A DNA stretch of 20,601 nt, taken from assembly GCA_900547255.1 (NCBI GenBank), contig URGC01000038.1:1-20601 (forward strand), read 5' to 3'. Position numbers and translations under genes: made by a program. The stretch comes from an uncultured Eubacterium sp. GTDB taxonomy: Bacteria > Bacillota > Clostridia > Lachnospirales > Lachnospiraceae. The notes under the pieces were generated by a model. That model made no database searches, had not been told where the DNA came from, and saw nothing but the letters and a program-made list of their open reading frames with translations. Below, piece by piece: positions 6,107 to 12,989 of this stretch (position 1 is the first letter of the stretch; each line of letters begins with the position of its first letter).

Positions 6107-7072
6107 CTAGTCGCACCTTTCTGTCAATGCCTCGCATAAAGCTTCAAGCTGCTCCATATGCTCAACGTGGTTAACTTCATTGCGAAGTCCCGATGCATGC
6201 TTCATTCCTGCTGTATACCACGCAAAATGCTTTCTCATCTCACGCATTCCTGTATACTCGCCTTTTACCTCAACAAGCATCCTTGCATGCCTTAAAATCA
6301 TATCACGGATTTCTGTGATATCTGGCGGAACCATCTCCTTGCCAGAGCTTAGATACTCATTAATCTGGTTGAATATCCATGGGTTGCCTCTTGCTCCTCT
6401 TCCTATCATTACGCCGTCACACCCAGTCTGCTTCATCATATCAACCGCATCCTGCCCTGTAAGTATATCTCCATTGCCGATAACCGGAATTGACACATTC
6501 GCTTTGACTCTCGCTATGACATCCCAGTCTGCCTTGCCTGAATAGTACTGCTCCCTTGTCCTTCCATGAACAGCTACTGCCGCGCCGCCTGACTCCTGGA
6601 CTATTCTTGCAATCTCCGGTGCATTGATACTCTGCGGGTTAAATCCCGCCCTGATTTTAACAGTGACTGGCTTATTAATTGCATTTGCCATAGTCTCTAC
6701 GATTCTGCCGACCAGCACGGGGTCTTTCATAAGTGCTGAACCCTCTCCGTTATTGACAACCTTGGGAACTGGACAGCCCATATTGACATCAATCACATCA
6801 AATGGTCTCTCCTCAAGCCTTTTTGCCATATCAGCCATAATCTGCGGGTCTGAGCCAAATAACTGGACAGCTATAGGATTCTCACCCTCTGTCACATTAA
6901 GAAGTGCTTCTGTATTCTTATTATTATATAATATCGCCTTGGCACTCACCATCTCTGTATACAGATAACCGCAGCCATTCTCCTTGCACAGGAGTCTGAA
7001 TGGAAGGTCTGTAACCCCAGCCATGGGAGCCAGTGCAACATTGCCCTTAATCTCTACATTTCCTATCTTCAT
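6107..7072 (-). CDS. dusB: tRNA-dihydrouridine synthase (DusB type)
   Basis: FMN-dependent enzyme that reduces specific uridines in tRNA to dihydrouridine using NAD(P)H. Seen over 321 residues: the TIM-barrel opening APMAGVTDLPFR (15-26), QLFGSDP (70-76), the active-site segment DVNMGCPVPKVV with catalytic Cys100, VKIRAGF, the FMN-site segment AVHGRTREQYYSGKADW, and phosphate-binding IPVIGNGDI and GVMIGRGARGNPW. An α-helical tRNA-binding domain follows. Length and motifs are standard. The ATG at 7072 lies 6 bp after the DUF6145-like gene, indicating cotranscription. Which uridine it modifies cannot be read from the sequence; DusB is the usual clostridial assignment. Confidence 0.93.
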   Translation of the reverse strand: MKIGNVEIKGNVALAPMAGVTDLPFRLLCKENGCGYLYTEMVSAKAILYNNKNTEALLNVTEGENPIAVQLFGSDPQIMADMAKRLEERPFDVIDVNMGCPVPKVVNNGEGSALMKDPVLVGRIVETMANAINKPVTVKIRAGFNPQSINAPEIARIVQESGGAAVAVHGRTREQYYSGKADWDVIARVKANVSIPVIGNGDILTGQDAVDMMKQTGCDGVMIGRGARGNPWIFNQINEYLSSGKEMVPPDITEIRDMILRHARMLVEVKGEYTGMREMRKHFAWYTAGMKHASGLRNEVNHVEHMEQLEALCEALTERCD

Positions 7073-7078
7073 CGCCAG

Positions 7079-7408
7079 CTACTCAATTCCCATAAAAAAT
7101 ACTTTGTAAAACATCTCTACAGACTCAAGCAGCTCTCGCTTCTCATACTGAAGCTTCTTGATAAGCATTCCACATGCTATATCATCATACAGAAGGTCAC
7201 CCTCATCTGCCTCTGTACGGAACATCAGTGTTCCATCCTCATCAAATACAAGCTTTAATATCCCGCCAACTTCCTCTGTGAACAAGACACACATTATTTT
7301 TAGGTCATCCTTAATCTCATCTGGAAGCTTGCTAAACTCTTCATTAAGATAGAATTTCTTATCATATGCGCTTGATGCACATAATATTACCTCTTCATCA
7401 TCAAACAT
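7079..7408 (-). CDS. Conserved small protein, DUF6145-like
   Basis: A 109-residue acidic soluble protein of unknown function. It begins MFDDEEVILCASSAYDKKFYLNEEF and contains IKDDLKIMCVLFTEEVGGILKL and an acidic FRTEADEGDLLYDDI segment. No catalytic motif, signal peptide or membrane helix is visible. I recall a Lachnospiraceae family, DUF6145, with these features in the same place between birA and dusB; that name is from memory. Its ATG overlaps the birA stop by 8 bp (ATGTTTGA) and it ends 6 bp before dusB, so it is a coupled member of the operon. Context gives no firm clue to function. Confidence 0.75.
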   Translation of the reverse strand: MFDDEEVILCASSAYDKKFYLNEEFSKLPDEIKDDLKIMCVLFTEEVGGILKLVFDEDGTLMFRTEADEGDLLYDDIACGMLIKKLQYEKRELLESVEMFYKVFFMGIE

Positions 7409-8405
7409 ATCCGTACAATCCTCTCACTGAAACTTCACCGGCAACAATTTTCTCCATTGTTCCGTCAGACTTTCTGACGATAAGCCTTCCTTCCTCGTCA
7501 ATTCCGACTGCCTCTGCCGTGTATTCACTGTCTCTTTCTATAATTCTTACTTCTCTTCCAGCATTGATAAGGCACTGGTTATAGTCATCCATAAGTCCTG
7601 ACAAATCACAGGTCTTTACAAACTCCTCATAATATCCTGTAAAATGTCTTGCAAATGCAGCTATTATGTCACTTCTCTTAACATGGTCATCAGTCTGCAC
7701 ATATATAGATGATGCTGTGTCTTTGATTGACTCATCAAAATCTGTTGTATTGACGTTAATTCCAATTCCCACAACAACATAATTAATCCGCTCAAGCTCT
7801 GCACTCATCTCTGTAAGGATTCCGCATATCTTGCGGTTGCCAAGCACTATGTCGTTAGGCCATTTTATCATGCACTCTACATCAGAATCAGTGTCTTTCT
7901 TTACAACCTCTGCAATCGCCATGGCTGTAGCCATAGCCACAACTATCGTAAGCATTGATGCATCATATGGCTTGATGTCAGGGCGCAGAAGAAGACTCAT
8001 CCAGATTCCGCTTCCTGCTGGGGATATCCAGCTTCTGCCTCGTCTTCCTTTACCACCTGTCTGACATTCAGTTACAAACAATGTACCTGACTCCTCACCA
8101 GCCTCTGCTGCAAGCTTTGCTCTTGTATTAGTCGAGTCAGTCTCATCATAATAAACAACCTTTTTTACAGTCAGCCCATCCTGTAACTGGCTTTCTATCT
8201 CTTCCTTAGTTACAATATCCGGGTACTTAACAATGCGGTATCCTTTATTGGACACCGCATCAAATTCATAGCCTTCTTCTTTTAACTGATTGACATATTT
8301 CCAGACTGCTGTCCTTGACACACCGAGTGTCTCACACAGGCTCTGTCCAGAGGTATATCCATCCGCATTTCTTAATATTTTTAATATATTTGTCTTAATA
8401 TCCAT
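7401..8405 (-). CDS. birA: Biotin-[acetyl-CoA-carboxylase] ligase / biotin repressor BirA
   Basis: Bifunctional protein: attaches biotin to carboxylase carrier domains and, through its N-terminal domain, can repress biotin genes. Seen over 334 residues: a helix-turn-helix near the N-terminus (GQSLCETLGVSRTAVWKYVNQL), the biotin/adenylate loop GGKGRRGRSW (about 117-126), the KWPNDIVLGNRKICGIL segment, a central VVVGIGINVN strand, and a small C-terminal SH3-like domain (VGIDEEGRLIVRKSDG). The start at 8405 (MDIKTNILKILRN) is chosen because its ATG overlaps the preceding TGA by one base; an in-frame ATG at 8426 lies inside the upstream gene. With the HTH present, regulation of biotin uptake or synthesis elsewhere is likely. 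Confidence 0.95.
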   Translation of the reverse strand: MDIKTNILKILRNADGYTSGQSLCETLGVSRTAVWKYVNQLKEEGYEFDAVSNKGYRIVKYPDIVTKEEIESQLQDGLTVKKVVYYDETDSTNTRAKLAAEAGEESGTLFVTECQTGGKGRRGRSWISPAGSGIWMSLLLRPDIKPYDASMLTIVVAMATAMAIAEVVKKDTDSDVECMIKWPNDIVLGNRKICGILTEMSAELERINYVVVGIGINVNTTDFDESIKDTASSIYVQTDDHVKRSDIIAAFARHFTGYYEEFVKTCDLSGLMDDYNQCLINAGREVRIIERDSEYTAEAVGIDEEGRLIVRKSDGTMEKIVAGEVSVRGLYGYV

Positions 8406-8689
8406 CAGCGTACTACTCCAAGGCACATAATTGCTAATATGTATATCACTACTGCTGCCACAATAAGAACTATCGCCGCCGCCCTGCTCTGGTTCATCAG
8501 CTTCTTGATTCCTGACAGCAGATTAACTGTTCCACCAGCAAAGAATGTTATCGGAAACAGTATTCCACTGCTGCTTCTTAAAAACAGTATAATAACTGCC
8601 ATAACTGCCACAAATACACATAATACTATATTAGCATAGTCTATTATCATCTTAGCTCTTCTGTATGATCCAGTTGTTGTATAATACAT
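8405..8689 (-). CDS. Small three-helix membrane protein, unknown function
   Basis: A 94-residue protein with three predicted membrane segments: about residues 17-36 (YANIVLCVFVAVMAVIILFL), 43-60 (GILFPITFFAGGTVNLLSG region) and 70-92 (AAAIVLIVAAVVIYILAIMCL). A short basic loop (IKKLMNQSR) lies before the last helix. I do not recognise the family and no functional motif is visible. AGAGG lies about 5 nt before the ATG. It starts 12 bp after argF and its stop overlaps the birA start (TGATG), so it is embedded in the operon. It could be a membrane helper for a neighbouring function, but nothing in the sequence proves this. Confidence 0.8.
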   Translation of the reverse strand: MYYTTTGSYRRAKMIIDYANIVLCVFVAVMAVIILFLRSSSGILFPITFFAGGTVNLLSGIKKLMNQSRAAAIVLIVAAVVIYILAIMCLGVVR

Positions 8690-8701
8690 CTAAACCTCTT
8701 C

Positions 8702-9697
8702 CTACTTGTATGCTCCAAGTGTTGCTGCCATAACTGCTTTAATTGTATGCATTCTGTTCTCTGCTTCCTGGAAAACAACTGACTGCTCTGACTCGAATAC
8801 TTCGTCTGTTACTTCCATCTCTGTGAGACCATATTTCTCATGAATCTGTGAACCAATCTTAGTCTTAAGGTCATGGAAAGCTGGAAGGCAGTGCATGAAT
8901 ATTGCATTCTTAGAAGCATTTTTCATAACATCGCTGTTAACCTGATATGGAGAAAGAGCTTTAATTCTCTCAGCCCACACCTCATCTGGCTCGCCCATAG
9001 ATACCCATACATCTGTATATATAACGTCAGCGTCTTTAGTTGCTTCCTTAACATTCTCAGAAAGTGTAACTGAACCGCCGCTCTCCTTAGCCCACTCTTC
9101 ACACTGTGCTACAAGGTCTGCCGCTGGGAAATATTCTTTTGATGTACATGCTGTGTAATGAAGTCCAAGCTTAGCACACACAATCATAAGTGAATTACCC
9201 ATGTTATATCTTGCATCACCCATGTATACAAACTTAACACCCTTTAATCTGCCAAGACACTCTCTTACAGTAAGCATATCTGCTAACATCTGTGTTGGGT
9301 GATACTCGTTAGTAAGTCCGTTCCATACTGGCACTTTAGAATATTTGGCAAGGTCTTCAACTATTGACTGCTCAAAACCTCTGTATTCGATTCCATCATA
9401 CATTCCTGCAAGAACTCTTGCTGTATCTGCGATGCTCTCTTTCTTGCCAATCTGTGAGCCTGTTGGGTCAAGATATGTTGTTCCCATTCCAAGGTCATGT
9501 GCAGCAACTTCAAATGAACATCTTGTTCTTGTGCTTGTCTTCTCAAATATAAGTGCTACATTCTTACCGATAAGTGGCTGCTCAACAATTCCCTTATGCT
9601 TCTTATCTTTAAGCTCTGCAGCTAAATCTATCATAAATAATATCTCCTCTGGAGTAAAATCCTTCAGAGTTAAAAAATCTCTTCCCTTTAAATCCAT
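8702..9697 (-). CDS. argF: Ornithine carbamoyltransferase
   Basis: Makes citrulline from ornithine and carbamoyl phosphate (arginine biosynthesis), or works in reverse in the deiminase pathway. Seen in 331 residues: carbamoyl-phosphate loop STRTR (55-59), HPTQ (133-136), the ornithine-loop motif SMG (about 233-235) and the signature HCLPAFHD with Cys270, which together separate it from aspartate carbamoyltransferase. I start at the ATG at 9697 (MDLKGRDFLTLKDF) because AGGTGG lies 8 nt upstream; the frame extends 10 codons further without a ribosome site. It is the first gene of the argF-birA-dusB operon, with a good promoter. No other arginine gene is nearby, so anabolic versus catabolic role is undecided. 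No clear ArgR box was found. Confidence 0.95.
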   Translation of the reverse strand: MDLKGRDFLTLKDFTPEEILFMIDLAAELKDKKHKGIVEQPLIGKNVALIFEKTSTRTRCSFEVAAHDLGMGTTYLDPTGSQIGKKESIADTARVLAGMYDGIEYRGFEQSIVEDLAKYSKVPVWNGLTNEYHPTQMLADMLTVRECLGRLKGVKFVYMGDARYNMGNSLMIVCAKLGLHYTACTSKEYFPAADLVAQCEEWAKESGGSVTLSENVKEATKDADVIYTDVWVSMGEPDEVWAERIKALSPYQVNSDVMKNASKNAIFMHCLPAFHDLKTKIGSQIHEKYGLTEMEVTDEVFESEQSVVFQEAENRMHTIKAVMAATLGAYK

Positions 9698-9759
9698 ATT
9701 CTTATCCACCTTTCTCATGTCTGGCATTTTAATTCTTAAAAGTTACCCATATAAAAATA

Positions 9760-9788
9760 ATTCTATCGCAAACACTTATTTTTTGCAA
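9760..9788 (-). promoter_or_regulatory. Sigma-A promoter of the argF operon
   Basis: On the minus strand TTGCAA (9788-9783) is followed by a 17-bp spacer and TAGAAT (9765-9760). It lies about 60 bp before the argF start and immediately downstream of the terminator of the preceding gene. Match and spacing are good. Confidence 0.65.
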
Positions 9789-9789
9789 G

Positions 9790-9836
9790 TAAAACAGCAA
9801 GCCGGAGCGTCATATATGAACACCCCGGCTTGCTGT
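9790..9836 (-). terminator. Intrinsic terminator of the cell-wall hydrolase gene
   Basis: ACAGCAAGCCGG (9794-9805) pairs perfectly with CCGGCTTGCTGT (9825-9836), a 12-bp GC-rich stem; the 19-nt loop contains the palindrome CATATATG and could extend the structure. On the minus strand the stem is followed by TTTTACTT. It lies 32 bp after the hydrolase stop. Confidence 0.88.
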
Positions 9837-9867
9837 CTGCTATTTACAATAGTTTATCACTTTCAAT

Positions 9868-11001
9868 TTAGTAGAATACATGGCTTCCAATTATTGTAAA
9901 GCTTGATAATGTCTCTAATGCCACGCTGTATGATGGACGGAACGCTGTGTAACTGCCTACATTATTAGTTCCAGACAATGCATCCATAGCTGCTTTAAGA
10001 CATTCCTGATTCCTTGGGCCTGCATTAAGTCTTGCCTGAAATGCGCTGCTTGGACCGCCAGCTCCATCGGATACCCCTGAGAACTGTGCTCTTGCATATA
10101 CAACACCTGCTATGCTGTTAGGATATCTTGTATTCCTGATTCTGTTAAGGACTACATTGGCTACAGCAAGCTTGCCTTCATATGACTCCCATGCTGCTTC
10201 CCAGTCCACAACACAGGCTAATATCCATACTTCCTGCTCTGATACATTCATCGTAGGATTGTAAGATACATCAATGTTCTGCATAGCTGCTGCTATCTTG
10301 GCAGCCTTGGCTTCCTCTGCCTTTCTTGCGGCTTCTGCTGCTGCCGCTTCCTCTGCTGCAATCTCCTCTACAGTCTTACCAAATGGAAGGTTATAGTTAA
10401 GTGCCATATCAGCATCTATAACATATCCTTCTCCATTATCTGTAGAAACTATCATATAGTCACCGCATTTACCTACGGCTGGAAGTTCCTTACCATTCTC
10501 AAGTGTGTATGTCACTTCTGACTTATCTGGGCCTGCGTATACATACGCAACATCTGACATAACTGTCGCTGTCATATCCCCGCCGATTGCCTCTGCCTCA
10601 TCATCAAAGCAAAGGTAAGGTGTGCTTACATAACCTTCAAGGTCACCTGACACAAGTCTCGTCCATTCAGAACCGCTCTCAACAACCTCTGCGATATTAT
10701 CTGTGAATAACTTTCCTGCAACTTCAGAACTTTCGTCTGGTTCAGTATAGACATTAAGATAATCATCAACAATGCCTACCGCCAGTCCTGTATATATACC
10801 TGTAATCTTCTCTTCCTGTGCTCCTGATAATACAATATCTGCTGTATTCTCAGAATATGTTGCTTCCCTTGTAACAAGTTCTGCAACCTCAGTCATCTTT
10901 ACGGTAGTAACTGCTTTTCGTACCACTGGCATGAGAGGCATGAAAAATGCCACCATCATAACACCAAGATACAAAAAAACTTTGCTACGAATATGCCTCA
11001 T
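9868..11001 (-). CDS. Secreted SH3-domain cell wall hydrolase (SleB/CwlJ type)
   Basis: Predicted extracellular or membrane-anchored peptidoglycan hydrolase. Seen in 377 residues: an N-terminal hydrophobic signal/anchor (about 6-27, VFLYLGVMMVAFF); two SH3-like repeats (about 75-132, with DYLNVYTEPDESSEVAGKL, and about 142-202, with AYVYAGPDKSEVTYTL); an Ala/Glu-rich helical linker (about 210-241); and a Hydrolase_2 domain (about 253-377). The last contains WILACVVDWEAAWESYEG and LAVANVVLNRI, where the Glu of DWEA is the likely catalytic residue. Known: SleB/CwlJ enzymes degrade spore cortex, but this domain is also used in vegetative lysis and remodelling proteins, and the SH3 modules favour wall binding. 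Start at 11001 follows AAAGGA; the frame continues upstream 29 codons without a site. Not in an operon. Confidence 0.85.
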   Translation of the reverse strand: MRHIRSKVFLYLGVMMVAFFMPLMPVVRKAVTTVKMTEVAELVTREATYSENTADIVLSGAQEEKITGIYTGLAVGIVDDYLNVYTEPDESSEVAGKLFTDNIAEVVESGSEWTRLVSGDLEGYVSTPYLCFDDEAEAIGGDMTATVMSDVAYVYAGPDKSEVTYTLENGKELPAVGKCGDYMIVSTDNGEGYVIDADMALNYNLPFGKTVEEIAAEEAAAAEAARKAEEAKAAKIAAAMQNIDVSYNPTMNVSEQEVWILACVVDWEAAWESYEGKLAVANVVLNRIRNTRYPNSIAGVVYARAQFSGVSDGAGGPSSAFQARLNAGPRNQECLKAAMDALSGTNNVGSYTAFRPSYSVALETLSSFTIIGSHVFY

Positions 11002-11047
11002 AGAAAATTCCTTTCTCGATATTATATTACTATAATATTCACCAAAT

Positions 11048-11064
11048 GTTACATAAATGTTACA
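11048..11064 (-). promoter_or_regulatory. Candidate WalR (YycF) box upstream of the cell wall hydrolase
   Basis: On the minus strand TGTAAC-ATTTA-TGTAAC (11064-11048) fits the known WalR consensus of two TGTWAH hexamers separated by five bases. The target encodes a peptidoglycan hydrolase, the usual WalR regulon class. The site lies about 47 bp before the start codon and downstream of the best promoter, a position that would favour repression of that promoter, or activation of a second one (TATAGT at 11034 or TATAAT at 11026). Confidence 0.5.
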
Positions 11065-11065
11065 T

Positions 11066-11088
11066 TTGTTACGATAGCATTGTAACAA
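11066..11088. repeat. Inverted repeat overlapping the hydrolase promoter
   Basis: TTGTTAC (11066-11072) and GTAACAA (11082-11088) form a 7-bp inverted repeat with a 9-bp spacer that covers the -10 element. It shares its GTAAC core with the adjacent WalR-like hexamers. It may be an additional operator half-site pair or a chance by-product of the repeated motif. Confidence 0.5.
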
Positions 11089-11107
11089 AGTTTAATATTT
11101 TTGTCAA
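11079..11107 (-). promoter_or_regulatory. Strong sigma-A promoter of the cell wall hydrolase gene
   Basis: On the minus strand a perfect TTGACA (11107-11102), a 17-bp spacer and TACAAT (11084-11079). The predicted transcript starts near 11072, giving a leader of about 70 nt that contains the WalR-like box. Confidence 0.75.
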
Positions 11108-11138
11108 ATTTTCCCCATAAATTGTAAAAAAATATTGT

Positions 11139-11912
11139 TTATCTTCTCTGCCTTGCAGCCTCGAAAGCCAGCACAGTACAAGCAATTGCGGCATTCAGCG
11201 ATTCAACTTTTCCTGACATTGGTATCTTAACAAAACAGTCTGCTTTGGCAGCCGCTTCATCTGTAAGTCCATTGCCTTCATTGCCTATCATAAATGCTGT
11301 TCCACCAGTATAATCCATATCTGTATACGCACCTTTTCCATCAAGATGCGCTGCATACACTTTAATTCCATTATTTTTTAATTCTTCTATGGTTTCTAAC
11401 AGATTATCTGTTATAAGATATGGAACCCTGAATATCGAGCCCATTGTAGAACGTATTACCTTGGGATTGTATACATCAACTGAATTAGAGCTTATTATAA
11501 CTCCGCTCGCTCCAGCCGCTTCTCCCATTCTTATGATTGTCCCCAGATTACCCGGGTCCTGTAGATTCTCAACGCAGAGTATCAATGGTGCTCCATTTTC
11601 CTTAACTGACACTATATCTGATAATGTATATTCCCTCATTCTGACAACTGCCATAATCCCCTGAGGTGTCTTGGTATCAGACATATGATTGTATACATTA
11701 TCACTTACAATCTCTGCCTTATCGCCATATGCATTACCATTATTGCCTGCGAAAGTCTCAGACATATACACTTTAACAAGGGCATCAGAAGGTACCTCTG
11801 ATACCATTCTTATGCCCTCAACAACGTATTCTTTATCTTCTCTTCTTGCCTTTGCCTTGGATAAAAGCGATATAACATGCTTTACCTGTGAACTACCTGT
11901 ACTTGTTATCAT
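11139..11912 (-). CDS. TrmH/SpoU-family RNA 2'-O-methyltransferase
   Basis: Transfers a methyl group from SAM to a ribose 2'-OH, probably in 23S rRNA. Seen in 257 residues: an N-terminal substrate-binding domain (VKHVISLLSKAKARREDKEYVVEGIRMV), then the SPOUT knot with the three family motifs: ENLQDPGNLGTIIR (motif 1, about 119-132), GGTAFMIGNEGNGLTDE (motif 2) and VKIPMSGKVESLNAAIA (motif 3) near the C-terminus. Length is typical of TrmH/RlmB-like proteins. The gene begins 3 bp after pfkA, with only a weak AGGT before its ATG, so translation is probably coupled to pfkA. Exact target nucleotide cannot be told from sequence; RlmB-like or TsnR-like are alternatives. Confidence 0.92.
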   Translation of the reverse strand: MITSTGSSQVKHVISLLSKAKARREDKEYVVEGIRMVSEVPSDALVKVYMSETFAGNNGNAYGDKAEIVSDNVYNHMSDTKTPQGIMAVVRMREYTLSDIVSVKENGAPLILCVENLQDPGNLGTIIRMGEAAGASGVIISSNSVDVYNPKVIRSTMGSIFRVPYLITDNLLETIEELKNNGIKVYAAHLDGKGAYTDMDYTGGTAFMIGNEGNGLTDEAAAKADCFVKIPMSGKVESLNAAIACTVLAFEAARQRR

Positions 11913-11915
11913 ATA

Positions 11916-12890
11916 TTACCTAGAAAGCAATGTGCTGATATTAAACTCGTATTCGCTAATATCCTTCTTCATTGCTAATGCTTCATCAATATCATAATCT
12001 ACAAACTTGCCATCTTTATATGCAACTACACGGTTGCTCTTGCCTTCTCCTAAAAGGTCTACAGCGTATGCGCCCATAACTGATGCATACATTCTGTCCT
12101 TACATGTTGGAGAACCACCACGCTGCATATATCCAAGGATAGTTGCTCTTGTCTCTATACCTGTAGCAGCTTCGATTCTTCTTGCCATACCTGTAGAATG
12201 ACCTATTCCCTCGGCATTGATAATAAGATGATGCTTCTTGCCCTTCTTACGTCCTTCTATGATATGGTTGATAATTGTCTGCTCATCATTATCATATCTT
12301 TCTGGAAGAAGAATATCCTCTGCACCATTGGCAATACCACACCATAATGCTATATATCCTGCATTACGTCCCATAACCTCGATAATTGAACATCTCTCAT
12401 GTGATGTAGATGTATCTCTTATCTTGTCAATAGCTTCCATTGCTGTATTAACCGCTGTATCAAATCCAATTGTATAATCTGTACATGCTATATCAAGGTC
12501 GATTGTTCCTGGAAGTCCGATTGTGTTAACACCATTCTCTGCAAGCTTCTGTGCACCTCTGAATGAGCCATCACCACCGATTACAACGATTCCGTCAATC
12601 TTGTGCTTCTTACATACCTCTGCTGCCTGCTTCTGTCCCTCTGGTGTCATGAATTCCATACATCTTGCTGTATACAGAATAGTACCACCTCTTGAGATAA
12701 TATCTGATACGCTTCTCTTATCCATATCAATAACTTCATCATTGATAAGACCATTGTATCCCTTCTGTATACCTTTAACCTTCATTCCTTTATTCAGAGC
12801 AGTTCTGACCACAGCCCTTATCGCTGCATTCATTCCCGGTGCGTCACCACCACTTGTTAGTACACCAATTGTTTTAATCTCTTTTGCCAT
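11916..12890 (-). CDS. pfkA: ATP-dependent 6-phosphofructokinase
   Basis: Phosphorylates fructose 6-phosphate to fructose 1,6-bisphosphate, the committed glycolytic step. Seen in 324 residues: GGDAPGMNAAIRA (14-26), GGDGS (105-109) and PGTID (127-131). Gly in GGDGS and in PGTID marks the ATP-using rather than pyrophosphate-using type. The substrate-binding segments EVMGRNAGY and ETRATILGYMQRGGSP are present. The usual TIDND active-site motif reads TIDLD (129-133): catalytic Asp131 and Asp133 are kept, but the intervening Asn is Leu. GGGAGGAG precedes the ATG. It is followed 3 bp later by the RNA methyltransferase and preceded by dnaE with its own candidate promoter between. Length matches the bacterial homotetramer class. 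Confidence 0.96.
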   Translation of the reverse strand: MAKEIKTIGVLTSGGDAPGMNAAIRAVVRTALNKGMKVKGIQKGYNGLINDEVIDMDKRSVSDIISRGGTILYTARCMEFMTPEGQKQAAEVCKKHKIDGIVVIGGDGSFRGAQKLAENGVNTIGLPGTIDLDIACTDYTIGFDTAVNTAMEAIDKIRDTSTSHERCSIIEVMGRNAGYIALWCGIANGAEDILLPERYDNDEQTIINHIIEGRKKGKKHHLIINAEGIGHSTGMARRIEAATGIETRATILGYMQRGGSPTCKDRMYASVMGAYAVDLLGEGKSNRVVAYKDGKFVDYDIDEALAMKKDISEYEFNISTLLSR

Positions 12891-12954
12891 AACTACTCCT
12901 CCCTGTCTTTTAAAGACTCTATAAGCTTATATATTTCAATCTAAAATCGTCTAT

Positions 12955-12983
12955 ATTGTACCTCAAAAAAAACAAAAATGCAA
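12955..12983 (-). promoter_or_regulatory. Candidate promoter of pfkA
   Basis: On the minus strand TTGCAT (12983-12978), a 17-bp spacer that is almost entirely T, and TACAAT (12960-12955), about 65 bp before the pfkA start. The T-run could alternatively help end dnaE transcription, but no hairpin precedes it. Confidence 0.5.
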
Positions 12984-12989
12984 TAAACA

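Noticed and set aside
11089..11138. Terminator of the RNA methyltransferase gene
   Set aside because: AATATTTTT and AAAAATATT arms could pair but are pure A/T, widely spaced and lack a following T-tract; the segment is better explained by the hydrolase promoter.
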